Assembly: GCF_000296465.1 (NCBI RefSeq)
Contig: NZ_JH815204.1
Span: 867,681-931,680, forward strand
Length of the DNA: 64,000 nt
Direction: 5' to 3'
Source of the DNA: Barnesiella intestinihominis YIT 11860
Lineage (GTDB): Bacteria; Bacteroidota; Bacteroidia; Bacteroidales; Barnesiellaceae
In this document: positions 44,453-52,345 of the stretch, piece by piece
How positions within the stretch are numbered: position 1 is the first letter of the stretch
How the letters are laid out: every line of letters begins with the position of its first letter
The notes under the pieces: generated by a model
Database searches by the model: none
The model's input: only the letters and a program-made list of their open reading frames with translations
Told to the model about the DNA's origin: nothing
Translations under genes and position numbers: made by a program

Positions 44453-45943
44453 TCATTTGACCGAAATAAAGTTTTTTTCAACAACTACTTTCTTGGTATC
44501 ATACGTCTTCTTGACAATATAGAGTCCCGATACAGACGGGGAAGTCACTTCGATTCCCTGCATCGTGTAATACTGAACACGAACGATTTCACCGCCATTG
44601 GTTTCGGCGGTTTCTATGGCACTGCCGTCATTAACTTCATACGGTCCTAAATCAACAGCTGCTCCAAAAATACGGGCATTACCGTCCAAATCGGTATCAT
44701 ACCCTTCGATAGCGGGATCATCGCCGGCATCGATACAGGGGCTACCCTCAGCTAAACGGAAATTACCGTTCGCTGCATCAACAAACATAGGATCGGAGGT
44801 AATTGCACTGGCACTTACTGTATTCTCTGGAACACATACCACATTGATGGTTACTCGGTTGGGAAGTTCTCCGTCGGTTTGAGCGTTTCCGTAACGAATA
44901 TTGGCATTACCTGTACCATAATCGTCATCTCGACAAGTGTTACCCCATGCGATACAGTTTGATACGACAGCCCTCATTCCATCTGCATTTTGAGACTGGA
45001 ATCCGAAACCGCCACCCAATCCTTTTACATGATTGTCATAGGCTGTACAATTAATTATATAAGCCTCCTTTTCGGTAGTACACACACCACCGCCGACATT
45101 TTGGTTATTATTCGATCCATTCACCCTATTCCCTACGATAAGACTATTAATCAAATACCCCGACTTAATGGCAATACCACCCCCTTGATGATAATAAGAA
45201 CTTTCGTCATCATCTGGAGTTGTATAATTATTCCGTATTATACAATTAACGACTACGGCATCTCCCGGATCGCCAGAAGATTCCAAGCAAACACCACCGC
45301 CAACACCCATTGACCATACGGAATTATCTTCTTTCAGCCACGGATCTGTCGTCGCGATGTTATTCTCAACGATACAGTTTTCCAACCGACCGTTCCACAC
45401 ATAAGCACCACCGCCAACACCTCTCTGTGGAATACGATTTCCCTCCAACAAACGTTTAGTCCCGTCGATAGCTTTATTATCGTGTATGCGACAATACTTG
45501 GCCACACCGCCCCCGCTATTGATATAAAGTCCGCCGCCACGAGCTACACCGGTAGTCTCTTCCGAAGCGTCCCCGCCAGATATATCAAAGCCATAAATCG
45601 CTGCCCCTCCGTCCAAAAGGACGACACGTTTACCATCGCCTTTCAAAAAAGTTTCAAGACCTTCGGCCGAAGTATATGTAGGCGGTTCGGTTTCAGTCCC
45701 CTCACAGTTACCATATACGGTTGCTGCCACTTTCAACGCAAAACTACCGGTATAAGTACCTTTTGCCACATAAATCTCATCTCCTTTCGCAGCCCATGAA
45801 AGAGCATCCGCCAAAGGAGCGGCACTATTCCACGACATACCGTCACCCACGCCGTTTTCGGTCACATAAATAACTTCGGCATTCATTGTTGACAAACCTC
45901 CGATCAACATCAATACACCCGCAAGTAAAAAAAGCCTTTTCAT
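44453..45943 (-). CDS. Secreted right-handed beta-helix protein (copy 3)
   Basis: Predicted protein of 496 residues with a signal peptide (MKRLFLLAGVLMLIGGLSTMNA). The cap VIYVTENGVGDGMSWNSAAPLADALSWAAKGDEIYVAKGTYTGSF is followed by beta-helix turns (FDISGGDASEETTG, GVGGGAYVWNGRLENCIVENNIA, GIAIKSGYLINSLIVGN, GVCTTEKEAYIINCTAYDNHVKGLGGGFGF). Choice-of-anchor-Q-like residues GSPCIDAGDDPAIEGYDTDLDGNARIFGAAVDLGPYEV precede the sorting-like tail (VQYYTMQGIEVTSPSVSGLYIVKK). It is the intact sister of frameshifted copy 2, with near-identical stretches. Function as adhesin, glycan binder or depolymerase is open. A consensus ECF-type promoter lies 36 bases before the start. Confidence 0.82.
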   Translation of the reverse strand: MKRLFLLAGVLMLIGGLSTMNAEVIYVTENGVGDGMSWNSAAPLADALSWAAKGDEIYVAKGTYTGSFALKVAATVYGNCEGTETEPPTYTSAEGLETFLKGDGKRVVLLDGGAAIYGFDISGGDASEETTGVARGGGLYINSGGGVAKYCRIHDNKAIDGTKRLLEGNRIPQRGVGGGAYVWNGRLENCIVENNIATTDPWLKEDNSVWSMGVGGGVCLESSGDPGDAVVVNCIIRNNYTTPDDDESSYYHQGGGIAIKSGYLINSLIVGNRVNGSNNNQNVGGGVCTTEKEAYIINCTAYDNHVKGLGGGFGFQSQNADGMRAVVSNCIAWGNTCRDDDYGTGNANIRYGNAQTDGELPNRVTINVVCVPENTVSASAITSDPMFVDAANGNFRLAEGSPCIDAGDDPAIEGYDTDLDGNARIFGAAVDLGPYEVNDGSAIETAETNGGEIVRVQYYTMQGIEVTSPSVSGLYIVKKTYDTKKVVVEKNFISVK

Positions 45944-45978
45944 GTCACTAAAATTTAAGATTAATAATTATGTTGTAA

Positions 45979-46005
45979 AGACGATATATTCGCAATTTTA
46001 TACCC
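45979..46005 (-). promoter_or_regulatory. Putative ECF-sigma promoter of beta-helix copy 3
   Basis: GGGTATA-N13-ATCGTCT on the minus strand, 36 bases before ATG 45943 and 24 bases after the stop of the GH31 gene. The boxes and spacing are the same as at 44362 and 48652. Confidence 0.7.
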
Positions 46006-46028
46006 ACTTCTCCCTATTAAAGTATTAC

Positions 46029-48614
46029 TCATTTGGCAAAAGGACTTACCAAATCATCTTTTAACGTGATTTCCATAGCTTCTTGAAAATGGGTCTTGAA
46101 ATAATTTATATAATGACAGAAATTGTCAGGGTCATACGAAACCTTCAAATTCGTTTCGGAACAGAAACCGGTAACTTCGGGCACGACATAATTACCGGCA
46201 TATTTAAATTTTCGATTGGCGATAGCTCGATGCAAAGTTTTCAATTGTTTAATCATTCCATCGTTTACATCAACAACATTCGCTTTATCAAACTCAACCA
46301 CAATTTCGTACGACTTATTACAATCGGCATTCGATATAGGAATCGAAACCATGAACTCTTTACCGCAATATGACCATTCACTGGAATTGGGCAACACCGT
46401 ATAATTTACCTTCATGCCATTTAAGCTAACCGATCGAGGCATTTCGGCTCCATACAACCGGACGAGATAATCTTTCGAATGGTTCATTCCTCGATAATGA
46501 CCCTCTCTCGGAGCAATCTTAATCCGTTGAATACGATTTTCCAATTGCGACGTTACCCGTGTTGTAGCATACTCCGCAGCATATCTCTGATCATTACCTG
46601 CATCTTCATAAATAGAAAACTCACCCGCCGCACCCGGGAAAATACCGATAATTTGTTTCTTCGGATTATCGTCCAAACTATTCACCTCTTTTCCATACAT
46701 GGGAATTACAGCACCGGCTTTAACATAAATAGGATATTCTTCGATAGAAAATTGTCGGATAAGTTCCTGTCCGCCGTTCAATAACGTACCCGTATGCCAT
46801 TCATACCAGTCGTTACCGGCCGGAAGCCAAACCTTCACATCAGATACCCCATTCTCCATCGGAGCCCCGATTGGAGCTACCAAAATATTATCCCCGAACA
46901 TGTACTGGCGAGAATAAGTATATGCCCGCTCGTCTTCGGGATAATCATAATACATCGGGCGGCACAGCGAAACTCCTGTTTCATAAGTCTCCCTTGCCAT
47001 CGTATAGATATAAGGGACTAATTGATAACGCAATCTTACAGCGTTATACAATGCGTCGAAATATTCGTCGCGGTATCTCCATATCTCTTTTACCAACGAT
47101 GGATCCTTATTTGAGTGCGTTCTCAAAATCGGGCTCAAAGCGCCATATTGTACCCAACGGACATACATCTCAGGATCAAATTGATAAATATTATCGTCTT
47201 CGATGAACTTATGCCCTCCTATATCGTGACTCCAATATCCATAAAGAACATTCGAAGCCGTATTGGTAAAATAGGGCTGATATTCGAGCGTATTCCACGT
47301 AATATAAGCATCTCCCGAAAAACCTATTTGATAACGATGATTTCCCAAGCCTCCCCAACGGTGATAAATCAATGGACGCTTATCGGTATTGCGTTCCATA
47401 TCTTCAAAGAAAGTATAATTGAGCCACCAAGTGTTATTCAGTTTCTCTATATCCTTATCGAAAACCCATTGCTGCCAATCGAGCCACCAAAAATCCACAC
47501 CTTGCTGTTCAATAGGATGCAACACGACATCGAACAACGTACTCATAAACTTCTTATTAGAGCCTTGCCACGGAATATTTTCATGAGTAGATATATCGAA
47601 ATTCATACGTTTCGCAAAATCTTTGTATTGGCTTTCAAAGGGAGCGATACCCGATGCCGGATGCAAATTCAAGGTCGTTTTCAGATGCTTCGACTTGGCC
47701 CAGTCAAAAAATTGATCGGGATCGGGAAACAAACGCTTCTCCCATGTATAACCGGTCCAATGTTTACGTTGTCCCCATTTGTCCGGTTTGGCGAATAAAC
47801 TATCGGTCTCATGCCAATCCATATCGACAACCAACACATCTAACGGAATATTGAATTTCTCGAATTGCGAAACCACATCTCTCATCTCATTGTCGGAATA
47901 TGCCCAATAACGCGACCACCAATACCCGAATACGAAACGAGGAGGCAGTGGTACTTTTCCGGCAAAAAGAGTAAAATCTTTGAGGGCAGCTTTATAATCC
48001 GAACCATAAGCCATAAAATACCAATCTTGTACCGTTCTGTTCTCCCGCTCTTTTACCCACGAAAAATCGCTATTATCGAACAACAAACCGGACGAATCGT
48101 TGATAAGAGTCCAACCGTCACGAGACAAAATACCGTCCTCCAACTGTAACTCGTGCCTCGGTTCGTTCCTCTTAATAAAGGTCGTACCGTCCATACGATC
48201 CAATGTGCGGGCAGTCCCTTTCAAATTCTGCTTTTGAGTAACACTCGGATTCCACGTAAAGGCTCTTTTTTTGTTCAGATATTTTATCTCTAAATTTTCT
48301 TTTGAAAATTTCCCTGTATTCAATTTATATGTCAGTTCCAATTCGTCCGTTCGAATCGTCAATTTACCTCCCCTTATAATTTTCTTAAACTCAGGGACCG
48401 GCAAATTCCGATTAATCACAATAAACGAACGCTCATCGGTGAACCTATGCAAAGAATCCCACTCCATACGGATAACACGCGGTGTCAAAACGGTAAATCG
48501 CACATCACCTTCCTCGACTACGGCTGCCGGATTAGCAACAGCATCGTTACCTGAACTATAAGCGACTAAGGGAAATAAAATCACGAAAAAGAAAAACAAA
48601 ACATTTTTTTTCAT
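46029..48614 (-). CDS. Secreted GH31 alpha-glycosidase
   Basis: Predicted protein of 861 residues with a signal peptide (MKKNVLFFFFVILFPLVAYS). The start is ATG 48614; the longer frame begins at a TTG. The N-terminal beta-sandwich precedes a TIM barrel with FVFGYWWSRYWAYSDNEM, PLDVLVVDMDWHETD, the likely nucleophile Asp379 in VDFWWLDWQQW and the acid/base Asp435 in GFSGDAYITWNTLEYQPYF. A DUF5110-like region follows (FPGAAGEFSIYEDAGNDQRY). GH31 includes alpha-glucosidases, alpha-xylosidases and others; the WLDW variant of the nucleophile motif does not identify the substrate for me. Its promoter element, shared with the beta-helix genes, suggests control by the neighbouring ECF sigma factor. 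Confidence 0.92.
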   Translation of the reverse strand: MKKNVLFFFFVILFPLVAYSSGNDAVANPAAVVEEGDVRFTVLTPRVIRMEWDSLHRFTDERSFIVINRNLPVPEFKKIIRGGKLTIRTDELELTYKLNTGKFSKENLEIKYLNKKRAFTWNPSVTQKQNLKGTARTLDRMDGTTFIKRNEPRHELQLEDGILSRDGWTLINDSSGLLFDNSDFSWVKERENRTVQDWYFMAYGSDYKAALKDFTLFAGKVPLPPRFVFGYWWSRYWAYSDNEMRDVVSQFEKFNIPLDVLVVDMDWHETDSLFAKPDKWGQRKHWTGYTWEKRLFPDPDQFFDWAKSKHLKTTLNLHPASGIAPFESQYKDFAKRMNFDISTHENIPWQGSNKKFMSTLFDVVLHPIEQQGVDFWWLDWQQWVFDKDIEKLNNTWWLNYTFFEDMERNTDKRPLIYHRWGGLGNHRYQIGFSGDAYITWNTLEYQPYFTNTASNVLYGYWSHDIGGHKFIEDDNIYQFDPEMYVRWVQYGALSPILRTHSNKDPSLVKEIWRYRDEYFDALYNAVRLRYQLVPYIYTMARETYETGVSLCRPMYYDYPEDERAYTYSRQYMFGDNILVAPIGAPMENGVSDVKVWLPAGNDWYEWHTGTLLNGGQELIRQFSIEEYPIYVKAGAVIPMYGKEVNSLDDNPKKQIIGIFPGAAGEFSIYEDAGNDQRYAAEYATTRVTSQLENRIQRIKIAPREGHYRGMNHSKDYLVRLYGAEMPRSVSLNGMKVNYTVLPNSSEWSYCGKEFMVSIPISNADCNKSYEIVVEFDKANVVDVNDGMIKQLKTLHRAIANRKFKYAGNYVVPEVTGFCSETNLKVSYDPDNFCHYINYFKTHFQEAMEITLKDDLVSPFAK

Positions 48615-48651
48615 GGATATCAATTTAAGCTATAACAGTTTTTATGAGTTA

Positions 48652-48678
48652 AGACGATAAAACCAGAAAAATATACCC
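48652..48678 (-). promoter_or_regulatory. Putative ECF-sigma promoter of the GH31 gene
   Basis: GGGTATA-N13-ATCGTCT on the minus strand, 38 bases before ATG 48614. The spacer sequence differs from the other sites, while both boxes are identical, which argues for selection rather than recent duplication. Confidence 0.7.
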
Positions 48679-48752
48679 AACTTTATATATTCAATTTATC
48701 AATATGATTCAACCGAATAACAACTGCCATTTTTAATAATCCCTTTTTTATC

Positions 48753-48760
48753 TATCTTTG
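48753..48760 (+). promoter_or_regulatory. Promoter -7 element of the sulfatase gene
   Basis: TATCTTTG fits TAnnTTTG and lies 21 bases before ATG 48781, implying a very short leader and control by the housekeeping sigma factor rather than the ECF factor. Confidence 0.6.
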
Positions 48761-48780
48761 TATTTACAAAATGAATAACC

Positions 48781-50322
48781 ATGAATAAATCATTATTGAC
48801 ACTAAGTTTAATACCCATAGCCTCGGTAATGCATACATACGGTACAAGCCATGTACCCGATAACCGTCCGAATATCATTTTATTTTTGGTAGACGATATG
48901 GGGTGGCAAGATACGTCTCTCCCCTTTTGGACCCAAAGAACCATGTATAACGAGCGTTATGAAACGCCCAATATGGAAAAATTGGCTCAGCAGGGTATGA
49001 TGTTCACTCAGGCCTATGCTTCCAGTATAAGTTCTCCCACCCGATGCAGCTTGATGACCGGGTGTAATGCCTCGCGCCATCGAGTCACGAACTGGACTCT
49101 ACGGAAAAACACGAAAACCGATGCCGTCAGCAATACTCTGGAAGTTCCCGATTGGAACTACAACGGCATAGCACAAGTTCATGGAACAAACAATACCTTT
49201 ATTGCTACTTCTTTCGTGCAATTGTTAAAAGACAACGGTTACCACACGATCCACTGCGGGAAAGCCCATTGGGGTGCAATAGATACTCCCGGAGAGAGTC
49301 CCTACCATTTCGGATTCGAGACCAACATTGCAGGACATGCGGCCGGTGGCCCGGCAACTTACCTGAGCGAGCGTAATTATGGATACGACGAAGCAGGCAA
49401 TTCTACATCGCTGTTCTCCGTCCCGGGATTAGAAAAATATTGGGGAACAGGCACATTTATGACAGAAGCTCTCACCCAAGAAGCCTTAAAAGCCCTCGAT
49501 AAAGCTAAAAAATACAATCAACCGTTTTACCTCTACATGTCGCATTATGCCATTCATGTTCCCATAGACAAAGATGTCCGTTTCTACGACAAATACAAAA
49601 AGAAAGGATTGTCGGACAAAGAAGCGGCTTATGCTTCGCTCATCGAAGGAATGGACAAAAGTTTAGGAGATATTATGGATTGGCTGGAAAAGAATGGTGA
49701 AGCCGACAATACCATCGTTATATTCATGAGTGACAATGGAGGATATGCGACAGGAAGCGGTTGGAGGGACGAACCTCTGTATACCCAAAATTTCCCGTTA
49801 AAATGTGGAAAGGGCTCTGCATACGAAGGAGGAATACGCGAACCTATGATCGTCCGTTGGCCCGGCACGGTACAACCCGGCACACGGTGCAACGACTATT
49901 TGATTATAGAAGATTTCTATCCTTCCATTCTCGAAATGGCCGGTATCGACGATTACGATGTTCCACAAGAAATTGATGGTATCAGTTTTGTTCCTCTGCT
50001 AAAACAGACCAAAAATCATTCGCAGGGACGCAGCCTTTATTGGAATTGTCCGAATATATGGGGAGAAAAAGGACCGGGAATAGGACCGTCCTGTACCATT
50101 CGAAAAGACAATTGGAAAATGATTTACTTCTACGAAACCGGAGAAAAAGAACTATACGACATACCGAACGATACAGAGGAGAATAACAACGTGGCAGCTT
50201 TATATCCTCAAATAATAAACAAGTTATCCAAAGAGCTCGGCAAATTCTTACGACAAACGAACGGACAACGCCCCTCTTTTAAAAAAACAGGGAAACCTTG
50301 TCCCTGGCCGGACGAAATTTAA
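48781..50322 (+). CDS. Secreted sulfatase (S1 family, Ser-type)
   Basis: Predicted protein of 513 residues with a signal peptide (to about HTYG). Metal-binding Asps sit in NIILFLVDDMGWQD; the active-site signature is S84-S-P-T-R88 followed by CSLMTG, so Ser84 is the residue to become formylglycine. FIVxMSDNGGY-like text (IVIFMSDNGGYATGSGW) supplies further metal ligands, and GKAHWG lies between. Ser-type sulfatases depend on anaerobic maturases such as that at the window start. Hydrolysis of a sulfate ester on a sugar is expected; carbohydrate sulfatases of this group are common in Bacteroidales. It is transcribed opposite to its neighbours and stands alone between two minus-strand units. Confidence 0.93.
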   Translation: MNKSLLTLSLIPIASVMHTYGTSHVPDNRPNIILFLVDDMGWQDTSLPFWTQRTMYNERYETPNMEKLAQQGMMFTQAYASSISSPTRCSLMTGCNASRHRVTNWTLRKNTKTDAVSNTLEVPDWNYNGIAQVHGTNNTFIATSFVQLLKDNGYHTIHCGKAHWGAIDTPGESPYHFGFETNIAGHAAGGPATYLSERNYGYDEAGNSTSLFSVPGLEKYWGTGTFMTEALTQEALKALDKAKKYNQPFYLYMSHYAIHVPIDKDVRFYDKYKKKGLSDKEAAYASLIEGMDKSLGDIMDWLEKNGEADNTIVIFMSDNGGYATGSGWRDEPLYTQNFPLKCGKGSAYEGGIREPMIVRWPGTVQPGTRCNDYLIIEDFYPSILEMAGIDDYDVPQEIDGISFVPLLKQTKNHSQGRSLYWNCPNIWGEKGPGIGPSCTIRKDNWKMIYFYETGEKELYDIPNDTEENNNVAALYPQIINKLSKELGKFLRQTNGQRPSFKKTGKPCPWPDEI

Positions 50323-50345
50323 GACATAATTACAGGACTATTAAC

Positions 50346-50375
50346 AAGGGCAATAGATAGATGTCTATTGCCCTT
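50346..50375. terminator. Hairpin between convergent sulfatase and esterase genes
   Basis: The stem AAGGGCAATAG/CTATTGCCCTT with an eight-base loop lies between the sulfatase stop (50322) and the stop of the convergent esterase gene (50396). A perfect 11-bp stem at this place suggests a shared terminator, although the T run is weak. Confidence 0.7.
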
Positions 50376-50395
50376 CATGTTTTCTAACGGAAATA

Positions 50396-52327
50396 TTATT
50401 CTATCTTGATTTCAAAAGGTGTAGCCGGAAGTCCTACCGAATTATATAAATTGGCATCATCGGGATTATCGCCCCATGCATACCGCACCGACACCGGGTC
50501 TATCACATCGGGACATGAAAGAACAACCCGATCTTTCCCCGCCACCTTAGCCTGCACCCATTTATATACTCCATCATTTCCGGCAACGGCGAAACTCATT
50601 AAATATCCATATTTGTTTTTTACAATCAGCCCATCAGCTACATTGTCGAATTGTACGGCAATTTTGTCTTGCACCCGACGAACGGTCTTAGGCATAGGAC
50701 TTTCACAAACCACATCGGAAAATCCATAATCATTATGAAGGGCATGCAAAGCCAATCTACGTCCTACCTCCTGTTTATTTTTAGGGTGAATGTCTTTTGC
50801 TTCTCCTATATCGATAATTACGGCCTGACCGGTATGAGATAAAGAAAGTGTTTGCGTTTGGGCTTCACGAACTTGCGCCCACAAACTTTCCGAAGGGACT
50901 TCAACTGCATCCATATAATTAGCAAGTTGAACCCAATAAAATGGAAAGTCTTTCCCCCATTTTTTTCTCCAATCATTAATCATAGCAGGGAACAGGTGGT
51001 AATACTCTTTGGCTCGATTGGTATTATTTTCACCCTGATACCATATAACTCCTCGCATACTCAATCCCACCAAAGGATTAACCATAGCATTATAAAGTAA
51101 TGAGGGATAAGCATTAGGCCCATATTCTACAAAATCGAAATCGGAATTTGAAGCTGAAATTTTATATTTCCATTTTCCGGATAAAGGAATAGTCTTATCC
51201 CCGACCTTCAAATAAATTTCATTCGCCGGGCCATACAAACCTCCACCGCCTCTATAATCCGATATTTTTAAAGTAATCTCATTCGATTCTTTCAAGACAC
51301 CGGCAGGAACACTGTATAGGCGTCGCACGTCGTAACCGACGGTCTCTCCTATTTTTTGTCCATTAATCCATGTAATATCGTCATCGTCAATCACATGCAA
51401 ACTCAAAACCGCCTCTTTCCCTATATAATTCTCCGACAATGTAAAACGACAGGTTTGCCACACCACTCCATCGAGAGAGACCAGTCCTTCTTCGGACCAT
51501 AGTCCGGGAACACTTACTTCTTTCCAATCGTCTTTGGAATACGAAGGCAAATACCACTTTTCAGAAATACCCGGTTCGGCTTTCATCGATTCGACAAATT
51601 TGGCTCGATTTTCATCGCTACGGCGAACGTATTCCTCGAATTGCGAAGAACGCATACGATCTTGCAATCGTTTATATTTGGGGAACTTGTCGATAGCATC
51701 CATACTCATCCAGCTTTCAATATCGGTTCCACCCCACGAAGTATTGATAAAACCGATAGGAACACCCAATTTTCGATATAACTCACGGGCGAAGAAATAA
51801 CCTACTGCCGAAAAATCACCGGCACTCCCCGAATCACATACTCTCCACTCACCCTGCAAATCGGAAAGCGGACGATGCGACATCTCTTGCTTCACATTAA
51901 ACGAACGCAAAAAAGAATAATTCTCGGCGTCTGCAATCTCTTTTTCGGCATTCATCGCAGCATGTAAACGGAATTCCATATTGGATTGCCCGCTACATAT
52001 CCAAACTTCACCCAGCAAAACATCGTCGAAAGCGAGGCGCTCTTTTTCCCCTTTCACGATTAACGTATAAGGGCCACCGGCCTCCATAGGACGCAAAGTT
52101 GCGTACCATTTACCCGATGCATCGGCACGGACACTCGTCTTCTGCCCATTCAGTTCGACAGTAACTTTTTCTTTCGGGCTCGCACTCCCCCATAAATTGA
52201 TTGCCTCGTTTCGCTGTAAAACCATGTGGTCGGCAAAGATGTGAGGCATGGAAAGTTCGGCCGAAAGCCTTGCAGAAAACATTCCACATAGGAAAACCAA
52301 TATCAAAAACGAGAAAGCCTTTTTCAT
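50396..52327 (-). CDS. Secreted sialate O-acetylesterase-type (SASA) carbohydrate esterase
   Basis: Predicted protein of 643 residues with a signal peptide (MKKAFSFLILVFLCGMFSARLSA). The SASA/SGNH pattern is clear: LPHIFADHMVLQRN-like start, EVWICSGQSNMEF with nucleophile Ser115, YFFARELYRKLGVPIGFINTSWGGTDIESWM, and GVIWYQGENNTNRAKEYYHLFPAMINDWRKKWG. A beta-sandwich insertion (about 270-390) lies between. Such enzymes remove acetyl groups from sialic acid or from plant and bacterial polysaccharides. In this operon, with GH5, GH2 and GH130 enzymes, deacetylation of a backbone or side sugar is more likely than action on sialic acid. It is the last gene of the second operon, 18 bases after the GH78 gene. 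Confidence 0.9.
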   Translation of the reverse strand: MKKAFSFLILVFLCGMFSARLSAELSMPHIFADHMVLQRNEAINLWGSASPKEKVTVELNGQKTSVRADASGKWYATLRPMEAGGPYTLIVKGEKERLAFDDVLLGEVWICSGQSNMEFRLHAAMNAEKEIADAENYSFLRSFNVKQEMSHRPLSDLQGEWRVCDSGSAGDFSAVGYFFARELYRKLGVPIGFINTSWGGTDIESWMSMDAIDKFPKYKRLQDRMRSSQFEEYVRRSDENRAKFVESMKAEPGISEKWYLPSYSKDDWKEVSVPGLWSEEGLVSLDGVVWQTCRFTLSENYIGKEAVLSLHVIDDDDITWINGQKIGETVGYDVRRLYSVPAGVLKESNEITLKISDYRGGGGLYGPANEIYLKVGDKTIPLSGKWKYKISASNSDFDFVEYGPNAYPSLLYNAMVNPLVGLSMRGVIWYQGENNTNRAKEYYHLFPAMINDWRKKWGKDFPFYWVQLANYMDAVEVPSESLWAQVREAQTQTLSLSHTGQAVIIDIGEAKDIHPKNKQEVGRRLALHALHNDYGFSDVVCESPMPKTVRRVQDKIAVQFDNVADGLIVKNKYGYLMSFAVAGNDGVYKWVQAKVAGKDRVVLSCPDVIDPVSVRYAWGDNPDDANLYNSVGLPATPFEIKIE

Positions 52328-52345
52328 ATAAATATCGATTAAAGA

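Noticed and set aside
47115-47798. A 227-codon open frame on the plus strand
   Set aside because: It lies opposite the GH31 catalytic barrel and has no recognisable features.
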